Below are positions 27,377 to 36,051 of a DNA stretch of 64,000 bases, one piece after another. The position numbers were made by a program, and so were the translations under genes. Each line of letters starts with the position of its first letter. The stretch's first letter is position 1. Location: assembly GCF_003034845.1 (NCBI RefSeq), contig NZ_PZKC01000014.1:50115-114114 (forward strand), read 5' to 3'. Source of the DNA: Pseudothauera lacus. GTDB lineage: Bacteria; Pseudomonadota; Gammaproteobacteria; Burkholderiales; Rhodocyclaceae. The notes beneath the pieces were generated by a model. That model worked only from the letters and a program-made list of their open reading frames with translations. It ran no database searches and was not told the DNA's origin.

Positions 27377-28067
27377 GCTATTTACCGAACGCTTCGCCTT
27401 TTCCAAGGGCGACAGCGTAGTCGTGATCGGACTGGGCCGCTTCGGCGGCTCGGTCGCCAATTCCCTCATGCAACTCGGCCACGATGTCATGGGCATCGAC
27501 CGCGACGCCGAACCGGTGCACGAATGGGCCGATCTGCTCACCCATGCGGTGCAAGCCGATTCCACCAGCGCAATGACCATGCGCCAGCTCGGCGTGGCCG
27601 ACTTCTCCCACGCCATTGTCGGCATCGGCACCGATCTGGCCGCCAGTTTGATGACCGTAATGGCACTCACCGAGCTCGATATTCCGGACATCTGGGTCAA
27701 GGCAATGACGCCCGAACACGGCAAGATCGCCCAGCGCATCGGCGCGCATCATGTGGTTTATCCGGAAGCCGACATGGGCGAGCGCGTCGCTCACCTGATC
27801 AGCGGGCGAATGATGGACTACATAGAGTTCGACGACGGTTTTGCCATCGCCAAGATCCACGCCCCGGCGCTGACCCACGATCTGTCACTGGCAGACTCCG
27901 GGGTAAGGGAGAAATTCGGTGTAACGGTGGTCGGCATCAAGCGCGCCCACGAAGACTTCCAGCACGCCAAACCAGGCAGCATCGTGCGCCCCGGCGACCT
28001 CCTCATCGTCTCCGGTCCGACCCGCCAGGTCGAGGGCTTCGCGGCGGCCAAGGTGCGCGGCGGCTGA
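27366..28067 (+). CDS. ktrA: KtrA/TrkA-type potassium channel regulator (RCK-N and RCK-C)
   Basis: A 233-residue cytosolic regulator. The RCK-N Rossmann fold binds nucleotide (VVVIGLGRFGGSVA, then an acidic IDRD), and an RCK-C domain occupies about 150-225. It gates KtrB in response to ATP/ADP or c-di-AMP-type ligands in the family. The start is TTG 27366 or TTG 27369: GAGGAG at 27353-27358 gives spacing of 7 or 10, and the family N-terminus begins here. The longer frame to 27315 lies inside ktrB. Confidence 0.9.
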   Translation: MLARLFTERFAFSKGDSVVVIGLGRFGGSVANSLMQLGHDVMGIDRDAEPVHEWADLLTHAVQADSTSAMTMRQLGVADFSHAIVGIGTDLAASLMTVMALTELDIPDIWVKAMTPEHGKIAQRIGAHHVVYPEADMGERVAHLISGRMMDYIEFDDGFAIAKIHAPALTHDLSLADSGVREKFGVTVVGIKRAHEDFQHAKPGSIVRPGDLLIVSGPTRQVEGFAAAKVRGG

Positions 28068-28078
28068 CGCAGCAGCGG

Positions 28079-29185
28079 TCATCCACCACCGAAGCGGGCG
28101 ATGAAGGCGCAATCGATGCGCCTTTTCCAGCGCCCGCTCCACCGCCCCCACCAGCCCAACGCGCCCCAGGCGCCGAGCGCCGCGCCGTCGTCATGGCGGA
28201 TCAGGTAGAGCGCACGGCGTTGCGGCGACCACGCCTGCAACGGCGCGCCGCGCAGCGCGCGCAGCAGGTTCTCCGCCAGCGGCGGGCCGGCGCGCACCGC
28301 ATAGACGCCCGACTTCGGCCGCCCCTGCGGCAGCGCTGCGCAGTCGCCGGCGGCAAACACGCCGGGATGGGATAGCGACTGCAGGCAGGCGTCGACCGCC
28401 ACGAAGCCTGCAGCGTCGGTAGCCAGCCCGCCCTCGCCCAGCCAGCGCGGCGCTGCCGCGCCGGCCGCAAGGATGATCTGCGCCGCCGGCAGATGGCTGC
28501 CGCAATCCAGCCGCACGCCCTGCGCGTCGATGGCGACGACGCGGCTGTGGCCGCGCCAGCGGATGCCCTGCTCACGCAACAGGGCGGCGGCACGCCACTG
28601 CACGATGGCCGGCATGCCGGCGAGCGGGCGGGCCGCGGCGCCGAGCAACTGCAACGCCGGCCCCTTGGCGCCACCGCCGCGCAGGCGCGCCGCACAGGCA
28701 AAGGCCAGTTCCACCGCAGCAGCGCCGCCGCCGACGATGGCAAGGCCGTGGGGCGACGCCGCCGCGGCCTGCAGGGCGGCATCGAGACGGGCAACGAAAC
28801 CTTCCAGCGGGCGCACCGCCAGCGCGTACCCGGCAGCGCCCGGCAACTCCGCGCCGCGGCTGACGGAGCCGACGTCGATGGAGAGCACATCCCACTCCAG
28901 CGTGCTGCCGTCGGCCAGCCACAGGCACCGCGCACCGGCATCGAGACGCAGTGCGGCCTGTTGCACGAAGCGCACCCCGGCGCGTGCGGCGAGCGCCGCC
29001 AGCGGCAGCGCACAGGCCTCGATGGCGTATTCCCCGGCGATCCAGCCCGGCACCATGCCGGAATAGAGCTGGCGCGCGTGCGGCGACACCAGCACCACCT
29101 CGACGCCGCCGGGGCGTTCGGCGGCGAGACGGTCGAGGACGTGGACATGGGCGTGACCGCCGCCGAGCAGCACCAGGCGCTTCAC
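28079..29185 (-). CDS. FAD-dependent pyridine-nucleotide oxidoreductase, NDH-2/selenide-dikinase-associated type
   Basis: A 368-residue flavoprotein with N-terminal FAD-binding LVLLGGGHAHVHVL, a second dinucleotide fold LAIVGGGAAAVELA and the C-terminal GVFAAGDCAAL. It resembles type II NADH dehydrogenase-like proteins often found fused or next to SelD. The start is GTG 29185, overlapping the stop of the upstream glycosyltransferase (GTGA); the frame extending to 29626 is inside that gene. Together with two rSAM/selenodomain-associated transferases it forms a three-gene operon. Substrate unknown. Confidence 0.82.
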   Translation of the reverse strand: MKRLVLLGGGHAHVHVLDRLAAERPGGVEVVLVSPHARQLYSGMVPGWIAGEYAIEACALPLAALAARAGVRFVQQAALRLDAGARCLWLADGSTLEWDVLSIDVGSVSRGAELPGAAGYALAVRPLEGFVARLDAALQAAAASPHGLAIVGGGAAAVELAFACAARLRGGGAKGPALQLLGAAARPLAGMPAIVQWRAAALLREQGIRWRGHSRVVAIDAQGVRLDCGSHLPAAQIILAAGAAAPRWLGEGGLATDAAGFVAVDACLQSLSHPGVFAAGDCAALPQGRPKSGVYAVRAGPPLAENLLRALRGAPLQAWSPQRRALYLIRHDDGAALGAWGALGWWGRWSGRWKRRIDCAFIARFGGG

Positions 29186-29793
29186 CGCTCCGCCTCCAGC
29201 GCGGCCAGGCGCAGCAGGTCGGCAGGCCGGTCGACGTCCCACAGGCAGGCCGGCTCCGCCCAGCGCAGCGCGCTGGCGCGCAGGCGCGCGCGGGTGGTCT
29301 CCATCACCGCGGCGCTGCCCCAGGGCATGGCGGTGAAAGCTTCTTCCGGCACCTGCGTGCGGGTGCCGGCGAGGACGTAGCCGCCATCCTCGGCGGGCAG
29401 GAAGACCATCTCCGCGCCCGCGGCGAGGCAGTCCGCAGCCTGGTGCAGATGGGCCACGGTGAGCGCCGGGCAGTCGCTGCCGATGAGCAGGGTGGGCGCC
29501 GGCAGCGCGGCCTGCAGGGCGTGAAGCATGCGCGCACCAAGATCCGCGCCGCACTGCGCACGGCAATCCACGCCGCGCCGCGCGAGGGCGCGGAAGAAAC
29601 GCGCGCTGCAGTCGGGGGCACACCACAGGCTTACCGGCCCGAGCGCCGCGGCATGCGCGGTGGCCAGCGCCCGCAGCACCAGGCGGCGATGCAGACGCGC
29701 CGCAGCGGCAGCGCCCAGCGCCGGGATCAGCCGCGTCTTCGCCGCACCGGCGAGCGGCGCGCGCGCGAACACCACCACATGCACCGGGGTCAC
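29182..29793 (-). CDS. TIGR04282-type glycosyltransferase (transferase 1, rSAM/selenodomain-associated)
   Basis: A 203-residue DUF2064/TIGR04282-family nucleotidyl/glycosyl transferase: VVVFARAPLAGAAKTRL at the N-terminus, LLIGSDCPALT, FLPAEDGGYVLAG and MPWGSAAV. The family is associated with ArsS-like radical SAM proteins and has been linked to arsenosugar-type chemistry. The GTG at 29793 overlaps the stop of the upstream transferase (GTGA), and its own stop overlaps the next gene. Confidence 0.87.
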   Translation of the reverse strand: MTPVHVVVFARAPLAGAAKTRLIPALGAAAAARLHRRLVLRALATAHAAALGPVSLWCAPDCSARFFRALARRGVDCRAQCGADLGARMLHALQAALPAPTLLIGSDCPALTVAHLHQAADCLAAGAEMVFLPAEDGGYVLAGTRTQVPEEAFTAMPWGSAAVMETTRARLRASALRWAEPACLWDVDRPADLLRLAALEAER

Positions 29794-30473
29794 GGCCGGT
29801 AACCGTAGCGCCGGGCGAGCGCGGCGGGATCGGCGCCGAGGCGATAGGCCGCGCGCAGGCGCCACATCAGCCAGATCGTCCGCCACACCCCATGGCGCTC
29901 CCAGCGCCGCCCGGAGGTGTGCACGCGGGCACGCAGACAGGCCGGCGCATGGGCGCGCAGCAGCGCGCGCGAAAGGGCGATGTCCTCCATCAGCGCAATC
30001 GGCGGATAGCCCCCGACGGCGTCGAAGGCGGCGCGGGTGACGAAGATGGCCTGGTCGCCGGTGGCAATGCCGGTAAAGCGCGAACGCCGGTTCATCGCCG
30101 CGGCGATCACCGGCAGCATCCAGTGGCCACCGTCGATATCGACGTCGAAACGCCCCCACTGACGGCCCGCCGACACCACCCCGGCGATGATGCGGTCGGC
30201 CCCTGCGGGCAGCACGGTGTCCGCATGCAGAAAGAGCAGCACCCGCCCGCTCGCCTGCGCCGCGCCGGCGTTCATCTGGTGGGCGCGCCCGCGCGGGGCG
30301 CCGATCACCATGTCGGCGAGCGCGGCAGCGCGGTCGGGGGTGCCGTCGCTGCTGCCGCCATCGACGACGATGAGCTCCACGCCGCGCGCGCGCAGCGCCT
30401 GCAGACGGTCGAGCGCGGCGTCGATGGTGGCGGCCTCGTCGAGCACCGGGATGATCACCGACAAGGCCTTCAC
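29790..30473 (-). CDS. TIGR04283-type family 2 glycosyltransferase (transferase 2, rSAM/selenodomain-associated)
   Basis: A 227-residue GT-A glycosyltransferase: LSVIIPVLDEAATID, VVDGGSSDGT, the DxD site in LFLHADTVLP, and GDQAIFVTR...VGGYPPIALMEDIALS. All catalytic motifs are present. The GTG at 30473 is chosen because GGAGG lies 7 nt upstream and the fold begins there. First gene of the operon with TIGR04282 and the FAD oxidoreductase. A degenerate paralogue occurs at 43897-44574. Confidence 0.88.
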   Translation of the reverse strand: MKALSVIIPVLDEAATIDAALDRLQALRARGVELIVVDGGSSDGTPDRAAALADMVIGAPRGRAHQMNAGAAQASGRVLLFLHADTVLPAGADRIIAGVVSAGRQWGRFDVDIDGGHWMLPVIAAAMNRRSRFTGIATGDQAIFVTRAAFDAVGGYPPIALMEDIALSRALLRAHAPACLRARVHTSGRRWERHGVWRTIWLMWRLRAAYRLGADPAALARRYGYRP

Positions 30474-30702
30474 GATGCCCCTCCGGCGCTGCGGCGGGCG
30501 CGAACCTGATCGAAATGGCTGCACGACAAGTACATGCAAACGATACCTTGAGTCCTCATCACCCGCACTTGCGACGGCGCTGCACGCCCCCGCCCCCCAA
30601 GCACCACCTCACGGAGTATTCTTGCGCCCGATGCTGCAGCGCATGCCGACGGCAAGTCCGCACGCGCTGCGGATACCTTACCCACTGCACCGGATCCCCG
30701 CC

Positions 30703-33534
30703 ATGGAAGCCCTCATTCTGCTCGTTTTTGGCGCCATCATGCTGGTCGGCTTCGTCGGCGGCATCATCGGTGGCCGTATCGGGCGCCGCAAGCTGTCGGA
30801 GGACGACGACAACGCCCGCGCGCGCATCGAGCAACGCCTCGATCATCTGCAGCGGGTCCAGAGCGAACTCGCCCGCCGCCTCGCCGACCTCGACGCCCGC
30901 CGCGACGCGCCGCCCGCCGCGGCAGCGGCACCACCGCACGATACCGCGGCAGCGGCACCACCGCACGACACCGCGGCAGCGGCACCACCATACGACGCCG
31001 CGCCGGCAGCGCCGCTGCCGGTGTTTACTGTCGAGGCTGCCACCGACACGGCGCCGACAGAGTTCGATTTCGACCTCCCCGAGCCGGCCGCCCCGGCCCG
31101 GGCCACCGCGCCCACCCCGCCCGCTGCGTCCGCGCCCCGACGCCCCCTGCCGGCGCCCACGGTGCTCCCCGAGCCCCCCACGATCAGCCCCCCGGCGCTG
31201 CCCGAGTGGCTGCGCCACTGGCTGTTCGGCGGCAATCTGGTGGTGCGCATCGGCATCGTCATCCTGTTCTTCGGCGTCGCCTTCCTGCTCAAGTTCGCCT
31301 ACGAGCACGTCCATGTCCCCATCGAACTGCGCCTGAGCGCCACCGCGCTCGGCGCCATCGCCCTCCTCGGCCTCGGCTGGCGCCTGCGCACGCGGCGCGT
31401 GGGCTATGCGCTGGCGCTGCAGGGCGGTGGCATCGGTGTGCTCTATCTGGTGGTCTTCGCTGCCTTGCGCCTCTATGAACTGATTCCGGCACCGGCAGCC
31501 TTTGCGCTGCTGGTCGCCATCGCAGTGTGCGCCGGCATCCTGGCACTGCTGCAGGACGGCCGCTCGCTGGCGGTGCTGGGAACGGCCGGCGGCTTTCTCG
31601 CCCCCATCCTCGCCTCCACCGGCAGCGGCAGTCACGTCGCGCTGTTCTCCTACTACGCGCTGCTCAATGCCGGCGTGCTGGCCCTGGCCTGGCGGCGCAC
31701 CTGGCGCGAGCTGAACCTGCTCGGCTTCGCGTTCACCTTCGTCATCGCCACCTTGTGGGGCGCGCAGTACTACCGCGCCGAACTGTTCGCCAGCGTCGAA
31801 CCCTTCCTGCTGCTCTTCTTCCTGATGTATGTCGCCGTGCCGGTGGGCTACGCGCTGCGCAGCCGGGCCGCCGAGGCCAATGGCGGCAAGATCGCCGCCT
31901 ACCTCGACGGCACCCTGGTGTTCGGCACCCCGCTGGTCGCCTTCGGCCTGCAGCTGCGTCTGGTGAGCGCCTTCGAGTACGGCGCGGCGTTCAGCGCCCT
32001 TGCCCTGGGCATCTTCTACCTCGCCCTGGCGCGGCTGCTGTGGGCGCGCACCGGCCAGCACCTGCGCCTGTTGCTGGAAGCCTTCCTGGCCCTCGGCGTG
32101 GTCTTTGCCACCCTCGCCATCCCGCTCGCCTTCGAAGGGCGGTGGACCGCCGCGGCGTGGGCGCTGGAGTCTGCCGCCATCCTGTGGATGGGCCTGCGCC
32201 AACGCCGCCTTGCCGCCCGCGCCTTCGCCATCCTGCTGCAGCTCGGCGCCGGCGCGGCGTTCATGATCGACCTGCCCGGCGCCGGCACGCTGGCGGTGCT
32301 CAACGCGCAGTTCCTCGGCTGCGCGCTGATCGCCGCTGCGGGGCTGTTCAGCGCCTGGCTCATCCACCGCCACGGCGACATCGTGCATCCGCTCGAACGG
32401 GCGGCGGCCCCCGTGCTGCTGGGCTGGGGCCTGCTGTGGTGGGGAAGCGCCGGCGTGCTGCAGATCGACGGCCACCTGCCGGCGCACCTGTTCGCCAACA
32501 GCGCGCTGCTCTTCGCCGCCCTCTCGGCAGTGGCTCTGGCCACGCTGGCGCGGCGCACCGCATGGGCGGCGGGCAATGCCGCCGCGGTGCTGATCTCGCC
32601 GCTGCTCGCCATCGCCGCGCTGGCCGCCGCCGGCGCAAGCACCAACCCGCTCGCCGCGCTCGGCTGGCTGGCCTGGCCGACGGCGCTGGGCGCGCACCTG
32701 TACGCCCTGCGCGGACACGATGAGGCCTATCCGCGGGCGATCGGCTGGCTCCATGCGCTCGGCGTCTGGGTGCTGGCGCTGGTCGCCGGAGTGGCCGCGG
32801 CGCGCGCCATCGACGGCGTGGTGGACGGTGCTTCGAGCTGGGCGGTGCTGGGCCTGGCGCTGGTCCCCGGTGCCGTGCTGGCCGCGCTTGTGCATCTGCG
32901 CGAGTGCGCCCGCTGGCCGCTGGGCGCACAGCGGCGCGCCTATCTGCTGCACGGCGGCGCCCCGGTGGCGGCCTTCCTGCTGCTGTGGGCAATGCTGGCC
33001 AACATTGCCAGCCCCGGGCATGCCGACCCACTGCCCTACCTGCCACTGCTCAATCCGCTGGAAATCGGCCTCGCCGGCGCCCTGCTGCTGTGCCTGTGGT
33101 GGTATGCCGGCGTGCGTCGCGCCGGCCTCCTCGACGGCGGCGCGGACGCTCAGCGCACGCTCGTCGTGATAGCCGGACTGTGCGCCTTCGCGCTCGCCAA
33201 TGGCGTGCTGCTGCGCAGCCTCCACCATTTCGCCGCGGTACCGTGGGCGCTCGACGCGCTGGCCGGCTCGCGCCTGGTGCATGCCGCGCTGGCGCTGTTC
33301 TGGACCGCCATCGCGCTTGCCGTGATGCTGCTCGCCACCCGCCGCGGCTTGCGCCCGCTGTGGATGGCGGGGGCCGCGCTGATGGCGGTGGTGGTGGTGA
33401 AGCTGTTCCTGATCGACCTCTCCAACATCGGCGGCATCGAGCGCGTGGTGTCCTTCCTGGGTGTCGGCGTGCTGATGTTGGTGATAGGCTGGTTCACCCC
33501 CGTGCCTCCGAAAACGACCGCCGAGCAGCAATGA
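30703..33534 (+). CDS. DUF2339 multi-pass membrane protein
   Basis: A 943-residue protein. One N-terminal membrane segment (LLVFGAIMLVGFVGGIIGG) and a coiled coil precede a Pro/Ala-rich linker (about 65-160) and more than 20 hydrophobic segments typical of DUF2339. ATG 30703 is the start; the longer open frame upstream belongs to antisense DNA of the glycosyltransferase. Its stop overlaps the DUF3999 gene (ATGA). Function is unknown; an envelope role is likely. Confidence 0.85.
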   Translation: MEALILLVFGAIMLVGFVGGIIGGRIGRRKLSEDDDNARARIEQRLDHLQRVQSELARRLADLDARRDAPPAAAAAPPHDTAAAAPPHDTAAAAPPYDAAPAAPLPVFTVEAATDTAPTEFDFDLPEPAAPARATAPTPPAASAPRRPLPAPTVLPEPPTISPPALPEWLRHWLFGGNLVVRIGIVILFFGVAFLLKFAYEHVHVPIELRLSATALGAIALLGLGWRLRTRRVGYALALQGGGIGVLYLVVFAALRLYELIPAPAAFALLVAIAVCAGILALLQDGRSLAVLGTAGGFLAPILASTGSGSHVALFSYYALLNAGVLALAWRRTWRELNLLGFAFTFVIATLWGAQYYRAELFASVEPFLLLFFLMYVAVPVGYALRSRAAEANGGKIAAYLDGTLVFGTPLVAFGLQLRLVSAFEYGAAFSALALGIFYLALARLLWARTGQHLRLLLEAFLALGVVFATLAIPLAFEGRWTAAAWALESAAILWMGLRQRRLAARAFAILLQLGAGAAFMIDLPGAGTLAVLNAQFLGCALIAAAGLFSAWLIHRHGDIVHPLERAAAPVLLGWGLLWWGSAGVLQIDGHLPAHLFANSALLFAALSAVALATLARRTAWAAGNAAAVLISPLLAIAALAAAGASTNPLAALGWLAWPTALGAHLYALRGHDEAYPRAIGWLHALGVWVLALVAGVAAARAIDGVVDGASSWAVLGLALVPGAVLAALVHLRECARWPLGAQRRAYLLHGGAPVAAFLLLWAMLANIASPGHADPLPYLPLLNPLEIGLAGALLLCLWWYAGVRRAGLLDGGADAQRTLVVIAGLCAFALANGVLLRSLHHFAAVPWALDALAGSRLVHAALALFWTAIALAVMLLATRRGLRPLWMAGAALMAVVVVKLFLIDLSNIGGIERVVSFLGVGVLMLVIGWFTPVPPKTTAEQQ
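30922..31002 (+). repeat. Three 27-bp in-frame tandem repeats in the DUF2339 linker
   Basis: Units at 30922-30948, 30949-30975 and 30976-31002 encode AAAPPHDTA-like nonapeptides; units 1 and 2 differ at one base, unit 3 at three. Being in frame, copy-number change would only lengthen or shorten the linker. Confidence 0.85.
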
Positions 33535-34907
33535 GAGACCTCCTCCGCCTTCCCCTCTGGCCCATCCTGGGCATCGTACTGAGCCTGCCGGCACAGGCCG
33601 CGCAAGTGGACGACTTCGCCTATGCGGCAGCCATCGAGCTCAGTGCCGGCGCCCCCTTCCAGCGCGTCGAACTGCCGCCGCAGGTGTATCGCAGCCTCAC
33701 CGACGGTGCGCTTGCCGACCTGCGCGTGTTCAACGGCGCCGGCGAGATCGTCCCCCACGCCTTCGAGCCGCGCGCGCTGACCAGCAGCCTGCCCGCGCGC
33801 CCCACCGAGGTGCCGCTGTTCGTGCTCGGCACCGCTGCGGACAGCGGCCGCGCACTGAACCTGCGCGTGGAGACCAGCGACGACGGCACGGTGATCAGCC
33901 TGCACGGCGAATCGGGGCGGGCACGCGGCCCGGCGGCGGCATGGCTGGTGGATGCCAGCCAGCTCGGCCAGCGCATCCAGGCCCTCGAACTGAGCCTGGT
34001 CGAGCCGGAGCGCCAGTTCTCCGGGCGCATGCGCGTCGAGGCCAGCAACGACCTCGCCCAGTGGCGCACACTGGTGGCCAGCGCACCGCTGCTGCAACTG
34101 GCCGCCGAGGACGGCGAGATCGCCCAGTTGCGCATCGAATGGCCGGCCACCCAGGCGCGCTACCTGCGCCTGACCTGGTCGGGCGCGCCGCCCGCCGGCC
34201 TGCGTGAGCGCGTCTTCGCCAGCGTGCGGGTGGAGCCGGTGCCGCAACCGCAGGAGGCCGCGCGCAGCTGGCTGAGCCTCGCCGCCCCCGAAGTGCGCGA
34301 GGTCGGCGGGCGTCAGGAACTCATCTACGCCCTCCCCGGCGCCGTTCCCACCGACCGCGTGCGCATCGCCCTGCCGCAACCCAACAGCGTGGTCGGCATC
34401 GAACTCTTTGCGCGCGCCCGCAAGGACGCCCAGTGGCGCTCGCTCGGCCGTCACCAGCTGTACCGCCTCAGCGAGGGCGGCGAGGAACGCCGCAACCCCG
34501 ACATCCACGCCGAGCCGGTCGGCGAGCTGATGTTGCGCGTGGATGCGCGCGGCGGCGGCTTCGGCAGCGGCCTGCCGGCACTCGACATCGGCTGGGTGCC
34601 GCACCGTCTGGTCTTCGCCGCCCGCGGCGAGGGCCCCTTCACGCTGGCCTGGGGGCGCCACAACGCCAGCCCCGGCGACTACCCCATCGCCAGCCTGGTA
34701 CCCGGCTACGGTCGCGACGACGGCAGCCCGCCGGCCATCGCCGACGCCCGTCTCGGCGAGGCGCGCAGCGCCGGCGGCGAAGAGCGCCTGCGCGCGCCGC
34801 TGGATGCGCGGCGGCTGATGCTGTGGAGCGTGCTCGTCGGCGCCGTGCTGATCCTCGCCCTGATGGCCTGGCGAATGAGCCGGCTGATCCAGTCCTCGGA
34901 CAACTAG
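33531..34907 (+). CDS. DUF3999 family protein
   Basis: A 458-residue exported protein: an N-terminal signal peptide (about 1-23, ending near QAAQ), a large beta-rich periplasmic part and a C-terminal membrane helix (LMLWSVLVGAVLILALMAW) with a short basic tail. DUF3999 genes usually accompany DUF2339 genes, as here with an ATGA overlap, so the two probably work together in the envelope. No enzymatic motif is visible. Confidence 0.85.
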   Translation: MRDLLRLPLWPILGIVLSLPAQAAQVDDFAYAAAIELSAGAPFQRVELPPQVYRSLTDGALADLRVFNGAGEIVPHAFEPRALTSSLPARPTEVPLFVLGTAADSGRALNLRVETSDDGTVISLHGESGRARGPAAAWLVDASQLGQRIQALELSLVEPERQFSGRMRVEASNDLAQWRTLVASAPLLQLAAEDGEIAQLRIEWPATQARYLRLTWSGAPPAGLRERVFASVRVEPVPQPQEAARSWLSLAAPEVREVGGRQELIYALPGAVPTDRVRIALPQPNSVVGIELFARARKDAQWRSLGRHQLYRLSEGGEERRNPDIHAEPVGELMLRVDARGGGFGSGLPALDIGWVPHRLVFAARGEGPFTLAWGRHNASPGDYPIASLVPGYGRDDGSPPAIADARLGEARSAGGEERLRAPLDARRLMLWSVLVGAVLILALMAWRMSRLIQSSDN

Positions 34908-35147
34908 CCCGCATGTCTCACCCCGTCCCTACTGCGGGTGCCGATGCGCTCGCCGTGGCACGCCGTACTCGCTCGCGCCGCCTCGACGTAGTGTCAGCTA
35001 CGCCTTCGGCGCCGCTCGCTCCGTGCGGCGCACCACGACGGCGCCTCGGCCCCCTCGTGACGTGCCAGTGTGAGAAATGCGGGCCAGCCCGCCTGACCCG
35101 CTGATGCGGGATTTCCCGCGTTCTCGCTGCTGCGCGGCGGCCCTATC
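34908..35147. other. 240-bp gene-free spacer
   Basis: No supported gene. The stretch includes a short inverted repeat, GTAG-TGTCAG-CTAC (34988-35001), within a run that looks like repeated intergenic DNA. It is not preceded or followed by any recognised mobile element. Confidence 0.3.
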
Positions 35148-35768
35148 ATGCCGCCCATGGCACCCACCCCTTCCACCCCCCGCCACAATCTGCTCGAAGA
35201 CGCCCAGGGCCTGTTCGCCGGGGCGCTCTTCGTCGCCCTCGCGGTGGTCTTCTTCAAGCACGCCGGCGTAATCACCGGCGGCACCGCCGGGCTGGCGCTG
35301 CTGCTGCACTACGCCAGCGCGCAGAATTTCGGCGTGCTGTACTTCGCCATCAACCTGCCGTTCTACGTCTTTGCGGTAAGGGCGATGGGGTGGGAATTCA
35401 CCATCAAGACCTTCTGCGCGGTGGTCCTGCTGGCACTGTTCAGCGAGTGGCTGCCGCAGGTGATCAGCATCGACTCCATCCACCCGGTATTTGCCGCGCT
35501 GATGGGCGGCCTGCTCGCCGGCACCGGACTGCTGATGCTGATCCGCCACCATGCCAGCCTCGGCGGCATCGGCGTGCTGGCGATCTGGCTGCAGCGCACG
35601 CGCGGCTGGCGCGCCGGCACCGTGCAGATGATCGCCGACTGCCTGATCCTCGCCACCGCGCTGCTGTGGGTTTCGCCCTGGCTGGTGGCGCTGTCGGTCC
35701 TCGGCGCCCTGGCGGTGAACATGGTGATCGCCATCAATCACCGCCCCGGACGCTACTTCGGCATGTAG
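35148..35768 (+). CDS. YitT-family membrane protein
   Basis: A 206-residue protein with five to six membrane helices and YitT family features (FFKHAGVITGGTAGLALLLHY, INLPFYVFAVRAMGWEFTIKT). YitT proteins are widespread inner-membrane proteins of uncertain, possibly transport, function. ATG 35148 or ATG 35157 may be the start. Confidence 0.82.
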   Translation: MPPMAPTPSTPRHNLLEDAQGLFAGALFVALAVVFFKHAGVITGGTAGLALLLHYASAQNFGVLYFAINLPFYVFAVRAMGWEFTIKTFCAVVLLALFSEWLPQVISIDSIHPVFAALMGGLLAGTGLLMLIRHHASLGGIGVLAIWLQRTRGWRAGTVQMIADCLILATALLWVSPWLVALSVLGALAVNMVIAINHRPGRYFGM

Positions 35769-35776
35769 GGGCGGCG

Positions 35777-36010
35777 ATGCTCATCGCCGAAAGCGGGCGC
35801 TGCCCGACCTGCCGGCGCTGGGGCGGCTGCCGCGAGGCCGCCGCCGACGGCAGCACGGTGCTCCCCGATCCGGCACGGCTGCGCGGCCCGTGCATCGAAG
35901 GGCCGTGGCACGGCAGCCTGCGCGGGCCACGCAACGCGTGTGGGCAATGGGTGGACTGGCTGGCCACCGACGATTTAACAAAAGTTATAGCAGCAAAGAA
36001 ATCGGGCTGA
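35777..36010 (+). CDS. Small Cys-rich protein with CxxC motif, unknown function
   Basis: A 77-residue protein: GRCPTCRRWGGCRE near the N-terminus, then GPCIEGPWHG and NACGQWVDW. The five cysteines and the WHGS..R.ACGQW pattern suggest a small metal- or redox-active protein, and I have the impression of similar conserved hypothetical proteins, but I cannot name a family. It starts 8 bp after the YitT-like stop. Confidence 0.6.
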   Translation: MLIAESGRCPTCRRWGGCREAAADGSTVLPDPARLRGPCIEGPWHGSLRGPRNACGQWVDWLATDDLTKVIAAKKSG

Positions 36011-36051
36011 TAGCCTTGCGCATAACATACCGTTCTCAGGAGCCCCTCCGC

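Noticed and set aside
30559..33594. A 1011-codon minus-strand open frame opposite the DUF2339 gene
   Set aside because: Gln/Gly/Ala/Arg-rich shadow; the plus strand has a recognisable domain, clear start and coupling to DUF3999.
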